Assembly (NCBI RefSeq): GCF_048595595.1
Contig: NZ_CP184347.1
Origin: Bacteroides pyogenes_A
GTDB taxonomy: Bacteria; Bacteroidota; Bacteroidia; Bacteroidales; Bacteroidaceae
DNA length: 64,000 bases
Direction: 5' to 3' (one strand)
The notes under the pieces were generated by a model. It worked only from the letters and a program-made list of their open reading frames with translations, was not told the DNA's origin and ran no database searches. Of this stretch, positions 10,083 through 18,600 are shown in pieces. The number at the start of each line of letters is the position of its first letter. The stretch's first letter is position 1. The position numbers and the translations under genes were made by a program.

Positions 10083-13000
10083 ATGCATAATATTTCAAAT
10101 ATAAAAACAATAAGCCAAAGAGGGTTTATAACCCTCCTGGCACTCATCATGACTATCGGTCTCTATGCCCAAAGCACAGCCAAAGGAGTAGTGCTCGATG
10201 AAACCGATATGCCCCTTATCGGAGCTACCATCATGATAAAAGGGCAGACCACCTCGGGCACCATCACCGATTTCGACGGAAACTTTACAATGCCGAAAGT
10301 AAAAAAGGGAGCGGTAATCGTCATCTCTTACATCGGATACAAGACACAGGAAATTAAATACACAGGGCAACCCATCAAAGTGAAGCTGGAACCCGACAGC
10401 AAGACACTCGACGAAGTGGTCGTCGTAGGATATGGTTCGATGAAACGCGGCGATCTGACCGGCTCGGTCGCTTCGGTCGCTTCGAAAAACATCGAAGGCT
10501 TTAAAACCGGTTCTGTAGTGGAAGCTTTGGGAGGACAGATAGCCGGCGTGCAAATCACGCAGACGGACGGAACTCCGGGTTCGGGGTTTAACATCAATGT
10601 GCGCGGTGTGGGGACATTGACCGGCGACGCTACTCCTTTATATATCGTAGACGGATTTCAAGTAAGCAACATCGATTATCTAGCCAACTCGGACATCGAA
10701 TCGATCGAAATTCTGAAAGACGCATCTTCCGCCGCCATCTACGGAGCCCGTGCCGCCAACGGGGTAGTCATGGTCACCACCAAATCGGGAAAAGCAGGCA
10801 AACCGTCCATCACTTACAACGGTTCGGCCAGTTACCGTAAGATTTCAAAAACACTCGACCTGCTCTCTCCCTACGAGTTTGTCAGGTTGCAGGGCGAAGT
10901 GAACGAGAAATACAAAGACACGTATTATAAACCGGGTAACGACGACAACGGCACGCCTTATATTTATCAATCGCTCGACGATTATACGGGTGTGAAAGGG
11001 ATAAACTGGCAGGACGAGACTTTCAATCCCACCTGGTCGCAAGATCACAACATAGCCGTCAACGGAGGAAGCGAAGATACCAAATACGCGCTCTCTTTCT
11101 CACGATATGCCGAAAACGGAATTTTCAACAACAGCGGATTCGATAAAACAACCGCCAAGTTCCGGATTAATCAGAAGATAACCAAGCAGCTTTCGATGGA
11201 CGCTACCATCAATTACGCCAATACGTTCAGAGAAGGAGCGGGCACTTCGGCAGACAACGGACGGTTCAACATGCTGGCTCAAATTCTGAGTGCGCGTCCT
11301 ACGGGAGGATTAAAGATCGATGACGCCACCCTGCTGAACTCGGCCATCGACCCTGAGATGCTCGAAGACGGAACAAGCCTTGCTCAGGTGAATCCGGTGG
11401 TACAAACCGAATCGGTGACGAACACGAAACGTGCGGAAATGTGGTCGGGCAATCTCGCATTGACATGGCAAATCAGAAAAGGGCTGACTTTCAAGACAGC
11501 CGGAACATACAACACTACCAACAGCCGCGTGAACGTTTTCTACAAAAACGGTTCGAAAGAAGCGTTCCGCAACGGACAAAAACCTTACGGACAGACTCAA
11601 ATGGGACGCGATGTGCGTTGGACGAACTACAACAACCTGACTTGGAAACAAAAAATTAAGAAACATCAATACGACGTGATGCTGGGCCAGGAAATCTCTT
11701 ACCGGAGCAACGAATATCTGCTGGGGCAGGCGATGGATTTCCCGTTCGATAATCTCGGAAACGACAATCTGGGCATAGGAGCCACGCCGAGCAAAGTAGA
11801 TACCGGCTTCGGTGAGAAAACATTGCTTTCGTTCTTTGCCCGAGGCAATTACAACTATAACAACCGCTATCTCCTGACGGCAACGTTTCGTGCCGACGGT
11901 TCTACCGTATTCTCGAAGAAAAACAAATGGGGATACTTTCCGTCCTTCTCCGCTGCCTGGCGTGTTTCGGAAGAAGCGTTCATGAAACCGGTGAAATGGA
12001 TCTCCAACTTCAAACTTCGGCTGGGTTGGGGTACGGTAGGAAACGACGCTATTCCGAGTTTCCTTTCGCTCGATTTGTACGAGCCGAGCAAGTACGGCTC
12101 GGGAAGCACTACCATGACGGTATTGACTCCGAAGCAAATCAAGAACCGAAACCTGAAATGGGAAGGTTCTTCCACAGTCAATTTAGGTTTCGATCTGGGC
12201 TTCCTCGACAATCGCCTGAATGTTACTGCGGATCTCTTTGTAAAAGACACCAAAGACCTCCTGTTGTCGCAATCGCTGGCGCATGTTACAGGATTCTCCG
12301 ACCAGATGCAAAATATCGGTAAGATTCAGAACAGAGGATTCGAGCTGAGTGTGAACAGTGTCAACATACGGACCCGTGACTTCGACTGGCAGACTTCTTT
12401 CAACCTTTCGGTGATACGCAACGAACTGAAAGCACTGGATTCCGGAGCCGATTACAGAACCACGCGTTCTCAATTCGACAGTAATTTCACACAAGACGAT
12501 TACATCGCTATCGTAGGGCGTTCGCTGGGATTGATTTACGGATACGAATTCGACGGCATCTATCAAAGTTCCGATTTCTATACGACTCCCGAAGGCAGAC
12601 AACAGCTGCGCGAAGGAATTACCGACAACACCCGGTACACACAAGGGGTAAGACCGGGTGTGGTGAAGTACAAAGACCGGAACGGCGACGGCATAATTAC
12701 TACCGCCGACCGTACCGTGATCGGGAATACGCTGCCGAAATGGTTCGGAGGCATCACAAACAGTTTCCGGTTCAAGAATGTGGATTTGAGCTTCATGCTT
12801 CAGTTTAACTACGGAAACGACATTTACAACGCCACACGGCTGTATGCTACGCAAACCAGAAGCGGCAGACGGAATATGCTGGCGGAAGCGGCCGACCGCT
12901 GGAGCCCGACAAACGCTTCGAACAAAGTTCCGGCTTTCGACGGATACATCACCAACGATGTCTATTCGCGTTTTGTAGAAGACGGATCGTTCCTGCGTCT

Positions 13001-13226
13001 CAAAAATGTAACATTGGGCTATACGCTTCCGGCCAAATGGACGAAGAAAGCCTACGTATCGAAACTCCGCGTATACGCCACCGGACAGAATTTGTTCTGC
13101 CTCACCGGATACAGCGGTTACGACCCCGAAGTGAGCAGATACCAGGATCCGATGAGACCCGGACTCGACTGGGGAGCTTATCCCAGAAGCAAAGTATTTA
13201 CTTTCGGACTTGATATTCAATTTTAA
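10083..13226 (+). CDS. SusC-like TonB-dependent outer-membrane transporter
   Basis: 1047 aa outer-membrane importer for oligosaccharides generated at the surface. A signal peptide (~1-30, ending LYAQ) precedes a carboxypeptidase-regulatory-like domain (GVVLDETDMPLIGATI). The TonB box/plug follows (DEVVVVGYGSMKRGDLTGSV; plug motif NVRGVGTLTGDATPLYIVDG), and then a 22-strand barrel that ends in phenylalanine (FGLDIQF), as expected for BAM-inserted barrels. It lies 25 bp after the binding protein and 6 bp before susD, so it is surely co-transcribed. Specificity for heparin/heparan fragments is inferred from neighbours. Confidence 0.95.
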   Translation: MHNISNIKTISQRGFITLLALIMTIGLYAQSTAKGVVLDETDMPLIGATIMIKGQTTSGTITDFDGNFTMPKVKKGAVIVISYIGYKTQEIKYTGQPIKVKLEPDSKTLDEVVVVGYGSMKRGDLTGSVASVASKNIEGFKTGSVVEALGGQIAGVQITQTDGTPGSGFNINVRGVGTLTGDATPLYIVDGFQVSNIDYLANSDIESIEILKDASSAAIYGARAANGVVMVTTKSGKAGKPSITYNGSASYRKISKTLDLLSPYEFVRLQGEVNEKYKDTYYKPGNDDNGTPYIYQSLDDYTGVKGINWQDETFNPTWSQDHNIAVNGGSEDTKYALSFSRYAENGIFNNSGFDKTTAKFRINQKITKQLSMDATINYANTFREGAGTSADNGRFNMLAQILSARPTGGLKIDDATLLNSAIDPEMLEDGTSLAQVNPVVQTESVTNTKRAEMWSGNLALTWQIRKGLTFKTAGTYNTTNSRVNVFYKNGSKEAFRNGQKPYGQTQMGRDVRWTNYNNLTWKQKIKKHQYDVMLGQEISYRSNEYLLGQAMDFPFDNLGNDNLGIGATPSKVDTGFGEKTLLSFFARGNYNYNNRYLLTATFRADGSTVFSKKNKWGYFPSFSAAWRVSEEAFMKPVKWISNFKLRLGWGTVGNDAIPSFLSLDLYEPSKYGSGSTTMTVLTPKQIKNRNLKWEGSSTVNLGFDLGFLDNRLNVTADLFVKDTKDLLLSQSLAHVTGFSDQMQNIGKIQNRGFELSVNSVNIRTRDFDWQTSFNLSVIRNELKALDSGADYRTTRSQFDSNFTQDDYIAIVGRSLGLIYGYEFDGIYQSSDFYTTPEGRQQLREGITDNTRYTQGVRPGVVKYKDRNGDGIITTADRTVIGNTLPKWFGGITNSFRFKNVDLSFMLQFNYGNDIYNATRLYATQTRSGRRNMLAEAADRWSPTNASNKVPAFDGYITNDVYSRFVEDGSFLRLKNVTLGYTLPAKWTKKAYVSKLRVYATGQNLFCLTGYSGYDPEVSRYQDPMRPGLDWGAYPRSKVFTFGLDIQF

Positions 13227-13232
13227 AATAAG

Positions 13233-14945
13233 ATGAGCGCAATGAAAAAGATTTTATATACCATCATTTTATCTGTTTGCTGCACACTCTCCTTCTCTTC
13301 CTGCTCCGACTTGCTGGACGAGGAATCGAAAACGGAGGTTGCCAAAAAGAATTATATGAAAAACGCGGCGGAAGCCGAGAACGTATTGCTGGGCGTATAC
13401 CGCAACATGGTGACCGACGCCATGTACGGATACAACATGTCTATTCTTTTCAATCTGGCGACCGACATCGCACAGGTGGAAGGAAGCACGAACGAGAATT
13501 TCCGTATCATTCCCACCAACTCTTTCCCTACCACTCAGGCGGAAGTGCAACAAACGTGGAAGACATTGTACAATGCCATCTACAATGCCAACGACTTCAT
13601 GGAGGGGCTGGAACAGAAAGCCGGAAACTACTCCGACGGAGACAAAGTGCTGGCGCGCATTTATATGGCGGAAGCAAGAGGATTGCGCGCTCTGTATTAC
13701 TTCGAGCTGGTGCGCCGCTACGGAAATGTGGCGTTGATGAGCACCACCCAAATGTCTCAACAGCCGCCTGCAACTTTCGAGCAGGCAGATCCGGCAAAAA
13801 TATACGAGTTCATCGAAGAAGACCTGAAGTTCGCCATCGACAACCTGCCGTATGCCGCGGACGACACATATCGCGTCAACAAAGAGTTCCGTTTCTCCAA
13901 AGGATCGGCTTTGGGCTTGCTGGCCAAAGTATACGCCACTTGGGCAGGTTATCCCGTAAAGGACGAAAGCAAATGGGAAGCCGCCGCACGCACAGCCAAA
14001 GTATTGATCGAATCGGGTAAGCACGGTTTGCTGAGCGACTTCGAACAATTGTGGAAAAATTCGGGAAGCAGCACATGGGACGCAACGGAGAGTTTGCTCG
14101 AAGTCAGCTTCTACACTCCCACTACCACGGGAGGAGCTTCGGACCCCTGCGGACGCATTGGCAAATGGAACGGCGTGAAGACTACAGTCATTGCGGGAAA
14201 GCGTGGCAGTTGCGCGGGCAACGTAAAGGTGGTGCATACTTTTGTACTCGACTGGCGAAAGAATGAAGGCGACCTCCGCCGTGACATATCCATTGCCAAC
14301 TATCTGTACAATCCCGGCAAGACGCTTTACGCAAAAGGAAAGAACGATTCGGAAGAAACGGCCGCCGCTGCCGACCTCGACCCGGAAAAGAAACAGAAAG
14401 AGAAGCAGAATTATACTCCCGCCAAATGGGACATCGAGAAATACGTACCCCAGAGCAACGCGCTGATCAACAACGACAAATCGAACGTCAACTGGTACTT
14501 GCTCCGTTATGCCGACGTATTGCTGATTTATGCCGAAGCCGTCAACGAATGGAAGAAAGCTCCCGATGCGGAAGCGTATACGGCGGTCAATATGGTACGC
14601 CGGCGCGGTTACGGCAAACCGGTGACGGCAGCAGACAAGGCGGTCGACCTGCCGGAAGGTCTGTCGTATGAAAGCTTCCGCGAAGCCATTCATAAGGAAC
14701 GCGCTTACGAACTGGCTTTTGAAGGGCATCGCCGCCTCGACCTTATACGCTGGGGCGTGTATTACGAAACAGTGAAAGAGACTTCGGTGGCGCTCGGACA
14801 ATGGTGGACATCCGACGGATCGCCCAACTATGCGGCGGCGACTCCCGGATACACCACCAAGGGTAAGCACGAGCTCTATCCCATTCCGCAACGGGACATG
14901 GATCTTTGCAAGAAATTCATCCAAAACCCGGGCTGGGAAAAATAA
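13233..14945 (+). CDS. SusD-like surface lipoprotein
   Basis: 570 aa lid protein that pairs with the preceding SusC and captures oligosaccharides. The lipoprotein signal ends SFSSC. The SusD N-terminal TPR-type region includes VLLGVYRNMV and RIYMAEARGLRALYYFELVRRYGNV, and the C-terminus carries the usual LPEGLSYESFREAIHKER and AFEGHRRLDLIRWG motifs. Translation may begin at 13233 or at the in-frame ATG at 13242 (MKKILYT), which gives a more typical signal peptide. It follows susC by 6 bp. Confidence 0.95.
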   Translation: MSAMKKILYTIILSVCCTLSFSSCSDLLDEESKTEVAKKNYMKNAAEAENVLLGVYRNMVTDAMYGYNMSILFNLATDIAQVEGSTNENFRIIPTNSFPTTQAEVQQTWKTLYNAIYNANDFMEGLEQKAGNYSDGDKVLARIYMAEARGLRALYYFELVRRYGNVALMSTTQMSQQPPATFEQADPAKIYEFIEEDLKFAIDNLPYAADDTYRVNKEFRFSKGSALGLLAKVYATWAGYPVKDESKWEAAARTAKVLIESGKHGLLSDFEQLWKNSGSSTWDATESLLEVSFYTPTTTGGASDPCGRIGKWNGVKTTVIAGKRGSCAGNVKVVHTFVLDWRKNEGDLRRDISIANYLYNPGKTLYAKGKNDSEETAAAADLDPEKKQKEKQNYTPAKWDIEKYVPQSNALINNDKSNVNWYLLRYADVLLIYAEAVNEWKKAPDAEAYTAVNMVRRRGYGKPVTAADKAVDLPEGLSYESFREAIHKERAYELAFEGHRRLDLIRWGVYYETVKETSVALGQWWTSDGSPNYAAATPGYTTKGKHELYPIPQRDMDLCKKFIQNPGWEK

Positions 14946-14982
14946 AACTTACAATTAAACTTACTGACAACCATATTATCAA

Positions 14983-16284
14983 ATGAATCAAATGAAAAAG
15001 AAACTTATTCTCTTAGCTTCGGTCGGCATAACGTTGGCTTCGTGCCATACTACTCCCCGGGAAGATTATCACTGGATACAGAAAGGAATCGATGCAGCCT
15101 CGGCACAACTCCGGTTGACGGCGGAAGAAATCCGGAGCACGGGACAACTCCCCCGCTCCATCCGTACCGGATACGATATAGACTTTCTGTGCCGCCAACT
15201 GGAAAGAGATTCGCAGACATTCAAAGATTCGTTGCGCGCCAACCCCGCTGCCGAAGAGATCGGCAAGCGCCGTCTTTGCGGAGTATACGACTGGACGAGC
15301 GGCTTCTTCCCCGGATCTCTGTGGTATGCTTATGAACTCACGGGCGACGAAACGTTGAAAAAAGAGGCGACCCACTATACGAACCTGTTGAACCCGGTGC
15401 GTTATTACAAAGGAACGCACGACCTCGGTTTCATGGTCAATTGCAGCTATGGCAACGCCGAACGCCTTGCACCGAACGACACCATTGCGACGGTGATGAG
15501 AGAAACGGCGGACAATCTCTGCGGACGCTTCGACGATTCCATAGAAGCCATCCGTTCGTGGGACTTCGGGACGTGGAACTTCCCGGTCATCATCGACAAC
15601 ATGATGAACCTCGACCTTCTGTTTAACGTAAGCAACCGCACCGGAAACCCGAAGTACAAAGAGATTGCGCTGAAGCATGCCATGACCACCATGCGGCACC
15701 ACTTCCGCCCCGACTATACCTGCTGGCATGTGGTGAGCTACAACAACGACGGAACGGTGGAACGCAAGCAGACCCATCAGGGAAAGAACGACGATTCTTC
15801 ATGGGCACGCGGACAAGCGTGGGCGGTGTACGGATACACCTCGTGCTACCGTGAGACGAAAGACAGCATCTACATGAACTTCGCCACGAAAATAGCCGAT
15901 ATGATAATGGAGCGTGTAAAGACCGAAGACGCCGTTCCTTATTGGGATTACGACGCTCCCGTCACCCGAGAGACTCCGCGCGACGCTTCGGCGGCAGCCA
16001 TCACCGCTTCGGCAATGATCGAGCTGAGCACGATGGTACACAGCGGAAAGAAATATCTGGACTATGCAGAGAAAATCCTGAAAAGCCTTTCGAGCGATGC
16101 CTATCTTGCCAAAGAGGGAGAAAACCAAGGCTTCATCCTGATGCACTCTGTCGGCTCGCTGCCCAACGGCTCGGAAATAGATACTCCGTTGAACTACGCC
16201 GATTATTATTATCTGGAAGCCCTGAAACGGTTCATGGATTTGAAGAAACTGAAACTTCAGGACGGAAAAATCAAATCATTGTAA
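14983..16284 (+). CDS. GH88 unsaturated glucuronyl hydrolase
   Basis: 433 aa enzyme that removes the 4,5-unsaturated uronic acid left by the lyases, releasing the amino sugar. A lipoprotein signal (ITLASC, Cys21) places it in the periplasm. The two catalytic aspartates expected for GH88 are visible: Asp147 in THDLGF and Asp205 in IDNMMNLDLLF. The alpha6/alpha6 barrel landmarks YDWTSGFFPGSLWYAYE and DDSSWARGQAWAVYGY are also present. Length is typical. It lies 37 bp after susD, as in the heparan sulfate PUL. Preference for N-acetylated or sulfated disaccharides cannot be told from sequence. Confidence 0.92.
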   Translation: MNQMKKKLILLASVGITLASCHTTPREDYHWIQKGIDAASAQLRLTAEEIRSTGQLPRSIRTGYDIDFLCRQLERDSQTFKDSLRANPAAEEIGKRRLCGVYDWTSGFFPGSLWYAYELTGDETLKKEATHYTNLLNPVRYYKGTHDLGFMVNCSYGNAERLAPNDTIATVMRETADNLCGRFDDSIEAIRSWDFGTWNFPVIIDNMMNLDLLFNVSNRTGNPKYKEIALKHAMTTMRHHFRPDYTCWHVVSYNNDGTVERKQTHQGKNDDSSWARGQAWAVYGYTSCYRETKDSIYMNFATKIADMIMERVKTEDAVPYWDYDAPVTRETPRDASAAAITASAMIELSTMVHSGKKYLDYAEKILKSLSSDAYLAKEGENQGFILMHSVGSLPNGSEIDTPLNYADYYYLEALKRFMDLKKLKLQDGKIKSL

Positions 16285-16306
16285 ATTCCGGAAGCAGCAT
16301 CGAGAT

Positions 16307-16526
16307 GAAGCAATACGTTCATTGAGGCGAAGCAGTGTTTCAGCGAGGTGAAACAAAGTGTTTCATGCTGATGAAACAAAGTGTTCTATTCGGTGAAACA
16401 AAGTGTTTCATTCGGTGAAACAAAACGTTCATCACAATGAAACAGAGCCTCCGTCACGATGAAACAGAGTTTCCGTTACAATCAAACAGAGCCTCTATCA
16501 CAATCGAACAGAGTCTCTCCCGCATC
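16307..16526. repeat. Degenerate 22-bp tandem array A (ten units)
   Basis: Ten contiguous units begin at 16307, 16329, 16350, 16373, 16395, 16417, 16439, 16461, 16483 and 16505 (lengths 22, 21, 23, then all 22). Each unit starts GAAACAAAG, GAAACAGAG or a close variant. In the central units every junction is a small dyad, e.g. GTTTCAT-gctg-ATGAAAC and GTTTCA-ttcgg-TGAAAC, so the RNA could form a string of 5-7 bp hairpins. The array fills the 293-bp gap between the GH88 and PL12 genes, starting 22 bp after the GH88 stop. It has no spacers, so it is not CRISPR. A sister array lies at 48152-48371. Confidence 0.9.
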
Positions 16527-16540
16527 ATTTACGGATGCGG
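16520..16540 (+). other. Small hairpin before second PL12 gene
   Basis: CCGCATC and GATGCGG form a 7-bp stem with a 7-nt loop at the end of the repeat array, 37 bp before the PL12 start. No T run follows, so a terminator is unlikely. It could be an mRNA processing or stability element. Confidence 0.3.
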
Positions 16541-16577
16541 AAGAAAGAAAAGAAACTAAAAAAACAAGAACTTCGGT

Positions 16578-18581
16578 ATGAGAAAAAACATAGTTACATA
16601 CATCGCTCTATGGATGATTGCCTGCTGCACGGGCAACGTCTGCGGGCAAGAACTGAGAAGCGAGGTATTCGGACTGCTCGACCTCGAACGTCCCGGCCTT
16701 GAAAAAGTGAAAACTCTCCACGAACAGGGGAAAGACGAAGAAGCGGCGGAAGCGTTGCTCGGCTATTACCGCGAGCGAACGGACGTGAGAACACCGGACA
16801 TCGACCTGAAGCATATCAGCATCGGCAAGGAAGAGCAGAAATGGGCGGACGACGCGATGGAGCATACGTTCTTCGTACACAAGGGCTACCAGCCTTCGTA
16901 CAACTACGGGAAAGACATCGACTGGCAATACTGGCCGGTAAAGGATAACGAGCTTCGCTGGCAGTTGCACCGCCACAAATGGTTCACTCCGATGGGGAAA
17001 GCCTACCGCACGTCGGGCGACGAAAAATATGCCCGCGAATGGACTGTACAGTATATCGACTGGATTCGGAAAAACCCGCTGGTGAAAATGAGCAAAAGAG
17101 AATACGAACTGGTGAGCGACGGCGAAATCAGGGGAGAAGTCGAGAACGTTCGTTTTGCCTGGCGCCCGCTCGAGGTGAGCAACCGCCTGCAAGACCAGAC
17201 CTCTCAATTCCAGCTGTTCCTCCCCTCGCCCTCTTTCACTCCCCGATTCCTTACAGAGTTTCTGGTAAACTACCACAAACATGCCGTCCACATTTTGGGC
17301 AACTACTCCGATCAGGGCAACCACCTGCTGTTCGAGGCGCAGCGCATGATTTACGCCGGCGCGTTCTTCCCCGAATTCAAGGATGCCGCCGCATGGAGAA
17401 AAAGCGGAATCGAAATACTCAATCGCGAGATCAACGTACAGGTGTACCCGGACGGCGGACAATTCGAGCTCGATCCGCACTATCACCTGGCAGCTATCAA
17501 CATCTTCTGCAAGGCATTGCGAATGGCCGATACAAACGGATTCCGCAACGAGTTTCCGAAAACGTATCTCGACACGGTGGAAAACATGATAATGTTCTAC
17601 ATGAACATCAGTTTCCCCGATTATACCAACCCGTGTTTCAGCGACGCCAAGCTGACTACCAAGAAAGAAATGCTCAAAAACTACCGCGACTGGCACAAAC
17701 TGTTTCCTGAAAACAAAGCGATCCTCTACTTCGCCACCGAAGGAAAAGAGGGAGCTTTGCCCGATTATCTGTCGAAAGGATTCCTCACGTCGGGATTCTT
17801 CGTTTTCCGCAATTCGTGGAAAACAGACGCCACGCAGATGGTGGTAAAGGCGGGTCCGAAAGCTTTCTGGCATTGTCAGCCCGACAACGGAACATTCGAG
17901 CTGTGGTTCAACGGAAAGAACCTCTTCCCCGACTCGGGATCGTACGTCTATGCCGGCGAGGGCGAAGTGATGGCGGAGCGCAACTGGCACCGTCAGACCG
18001 CTGTACACAACACGGTGACACTGAACAATCGCAATCTTGAAACAACCGAATCGGTGACCAGGCTCTGGCAGCCGGAAGGAGACGTACAGACACTCGTAAC
18101 CGAAAATCCCGGATACAAGAACTTCAACCACCGCCGTAGTGTTTTCTTCGTAGACAACACGTATTTTGTCCTTGTCGACGAAGTGACAGGCAGCGCACGC
18201 GGCTCTGTCAACTTGCATTATCAGATGCCGAAGGGAGAAATCGCCAACAGTCGCGAAGACATGACCTTCGCGACCCGGTTCGATGACGGAAGCAATATGA
18301 AGCTGCAATGCTTCGGTCCCGAAGGAATGACGATGAAAAAGGAACCGGGTTGGTGTTCTACGGCTTACCGCAAGCGGTACAAACGGATGAACGTGTCGTT
18401 CAACGTGAAAAAGGAAGATGAAAAAGCCGTACGCTACATCACTGTCATCTATCCCGTACGGAAGAGTGCGGATGCACCGAAGCTGTACGCCCGTTTCAAA
18501 AACAAAAAGTTCAGCGAAAACTCGCTGGAGGTGGAAGTAAAAGTGAACGGGAAGAAACAGTTGTTGCAGTATAAACTATAA
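16578..18581 (+). CDS. PL12 heparinase III-type lyase (heparan sulfate lyase)
   Basis: 667 aa periplasmic lyase. After a signal peptide (~1-24, ending CGQ) comes the heparinase III N-terminal toroid (IDWQYWPVKDNELRWQLHRH, RFAWRPLEVSNRLQDQ, GGQFELDPHYHLAAINIF) and then the beta-sandwich domain (HCQPDNGTFELWFNGKNLFP, VHNTVTLNN, NHRRSVFFVDNTYFVLVDE). From memory it is strikingly close over its whole length to the characterised heparinase III (PL12) of B. thetaiotaomicron, which cuts low-sulfated heparan sulfate. It is the strongest evidence for the locus substrate. It is separated from GH88 by repeat array A and is followed 19 bp later by the DUF3604 gene. Confidence 0.93.
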   Translation: MRKNIVTYIALWMIACCTGNVCGQELRSEVFGLLDLERPGLEKVKTLHEQGKDEEAAEALLGYYRERTDVRTPDIDLKHISIGKEEQKWADDAMEHTFFVHKGYQPSYNYGKDIDWQYWPVKDNELRWQLHRHKWFTPMGKAYRTSGDEKYAREWTVQYIDWIRKNPLVKMSKREYELVSDGEIRGEVENVRFAWRPLEVSNRLQDQTSQFQLFLPSPSFTPRFLTEFLVNYHKHAVHILGNYSDQGNHLLFEAQRMIYAGAFFPEFKDAAAWRKSGIEILNREINVQVYPDGGQFELDPHYHLAAINIFCKALRMADTNGFRNEFPKTYLDTVENMIMFYMNISFPDYTNPCFSDAKLTTKKEMLKNYRDWHKLFPENKAILYFATEGKEGALPDYLSKGFLTSGFFVFRNSWKTDATQMVVKAGPKAFWHCQPDNGTFELWFNGKNLFPDSGSYVYAGEGEVMAERNWHRQTAVHNTVTLNNRNLETTESVTRLWQPEGDVQTLVTENPGYKNFNHRRSVFFVDNTYFVLVDEVTGSARGSVNLHYQMPKGEIANSREDMTFATRFDDGSNMKLQCFGPEGMTMKKEPGWCSTAYRKRYKRMNVSFNVKKEDEKAVRYITVIYPVRKSADAPKLYARFKNKKFSENSLEVEVKVNGKKQLLQYKL

Positions 18582-18600
18582 TATCCAAAGACACAATACC

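Noticed and set aside
13269..14924. 551-codon ORF on the - strand
   Set aside because: It is antisense to the clear SusD gene, lacks domain motifs and has a composition mirroring the opposite strand. Similar long antisense frames at 16608-18308, 18643-19731, 12183-13220 and 34109-35278 were rejected for the same reason.
16307..16526. CRISPR array
   Set aside because: Units are contiguous and degenerate with no unique spacers, and no cas genes are present; the same holds for 36851-36983 and 48152-48371.
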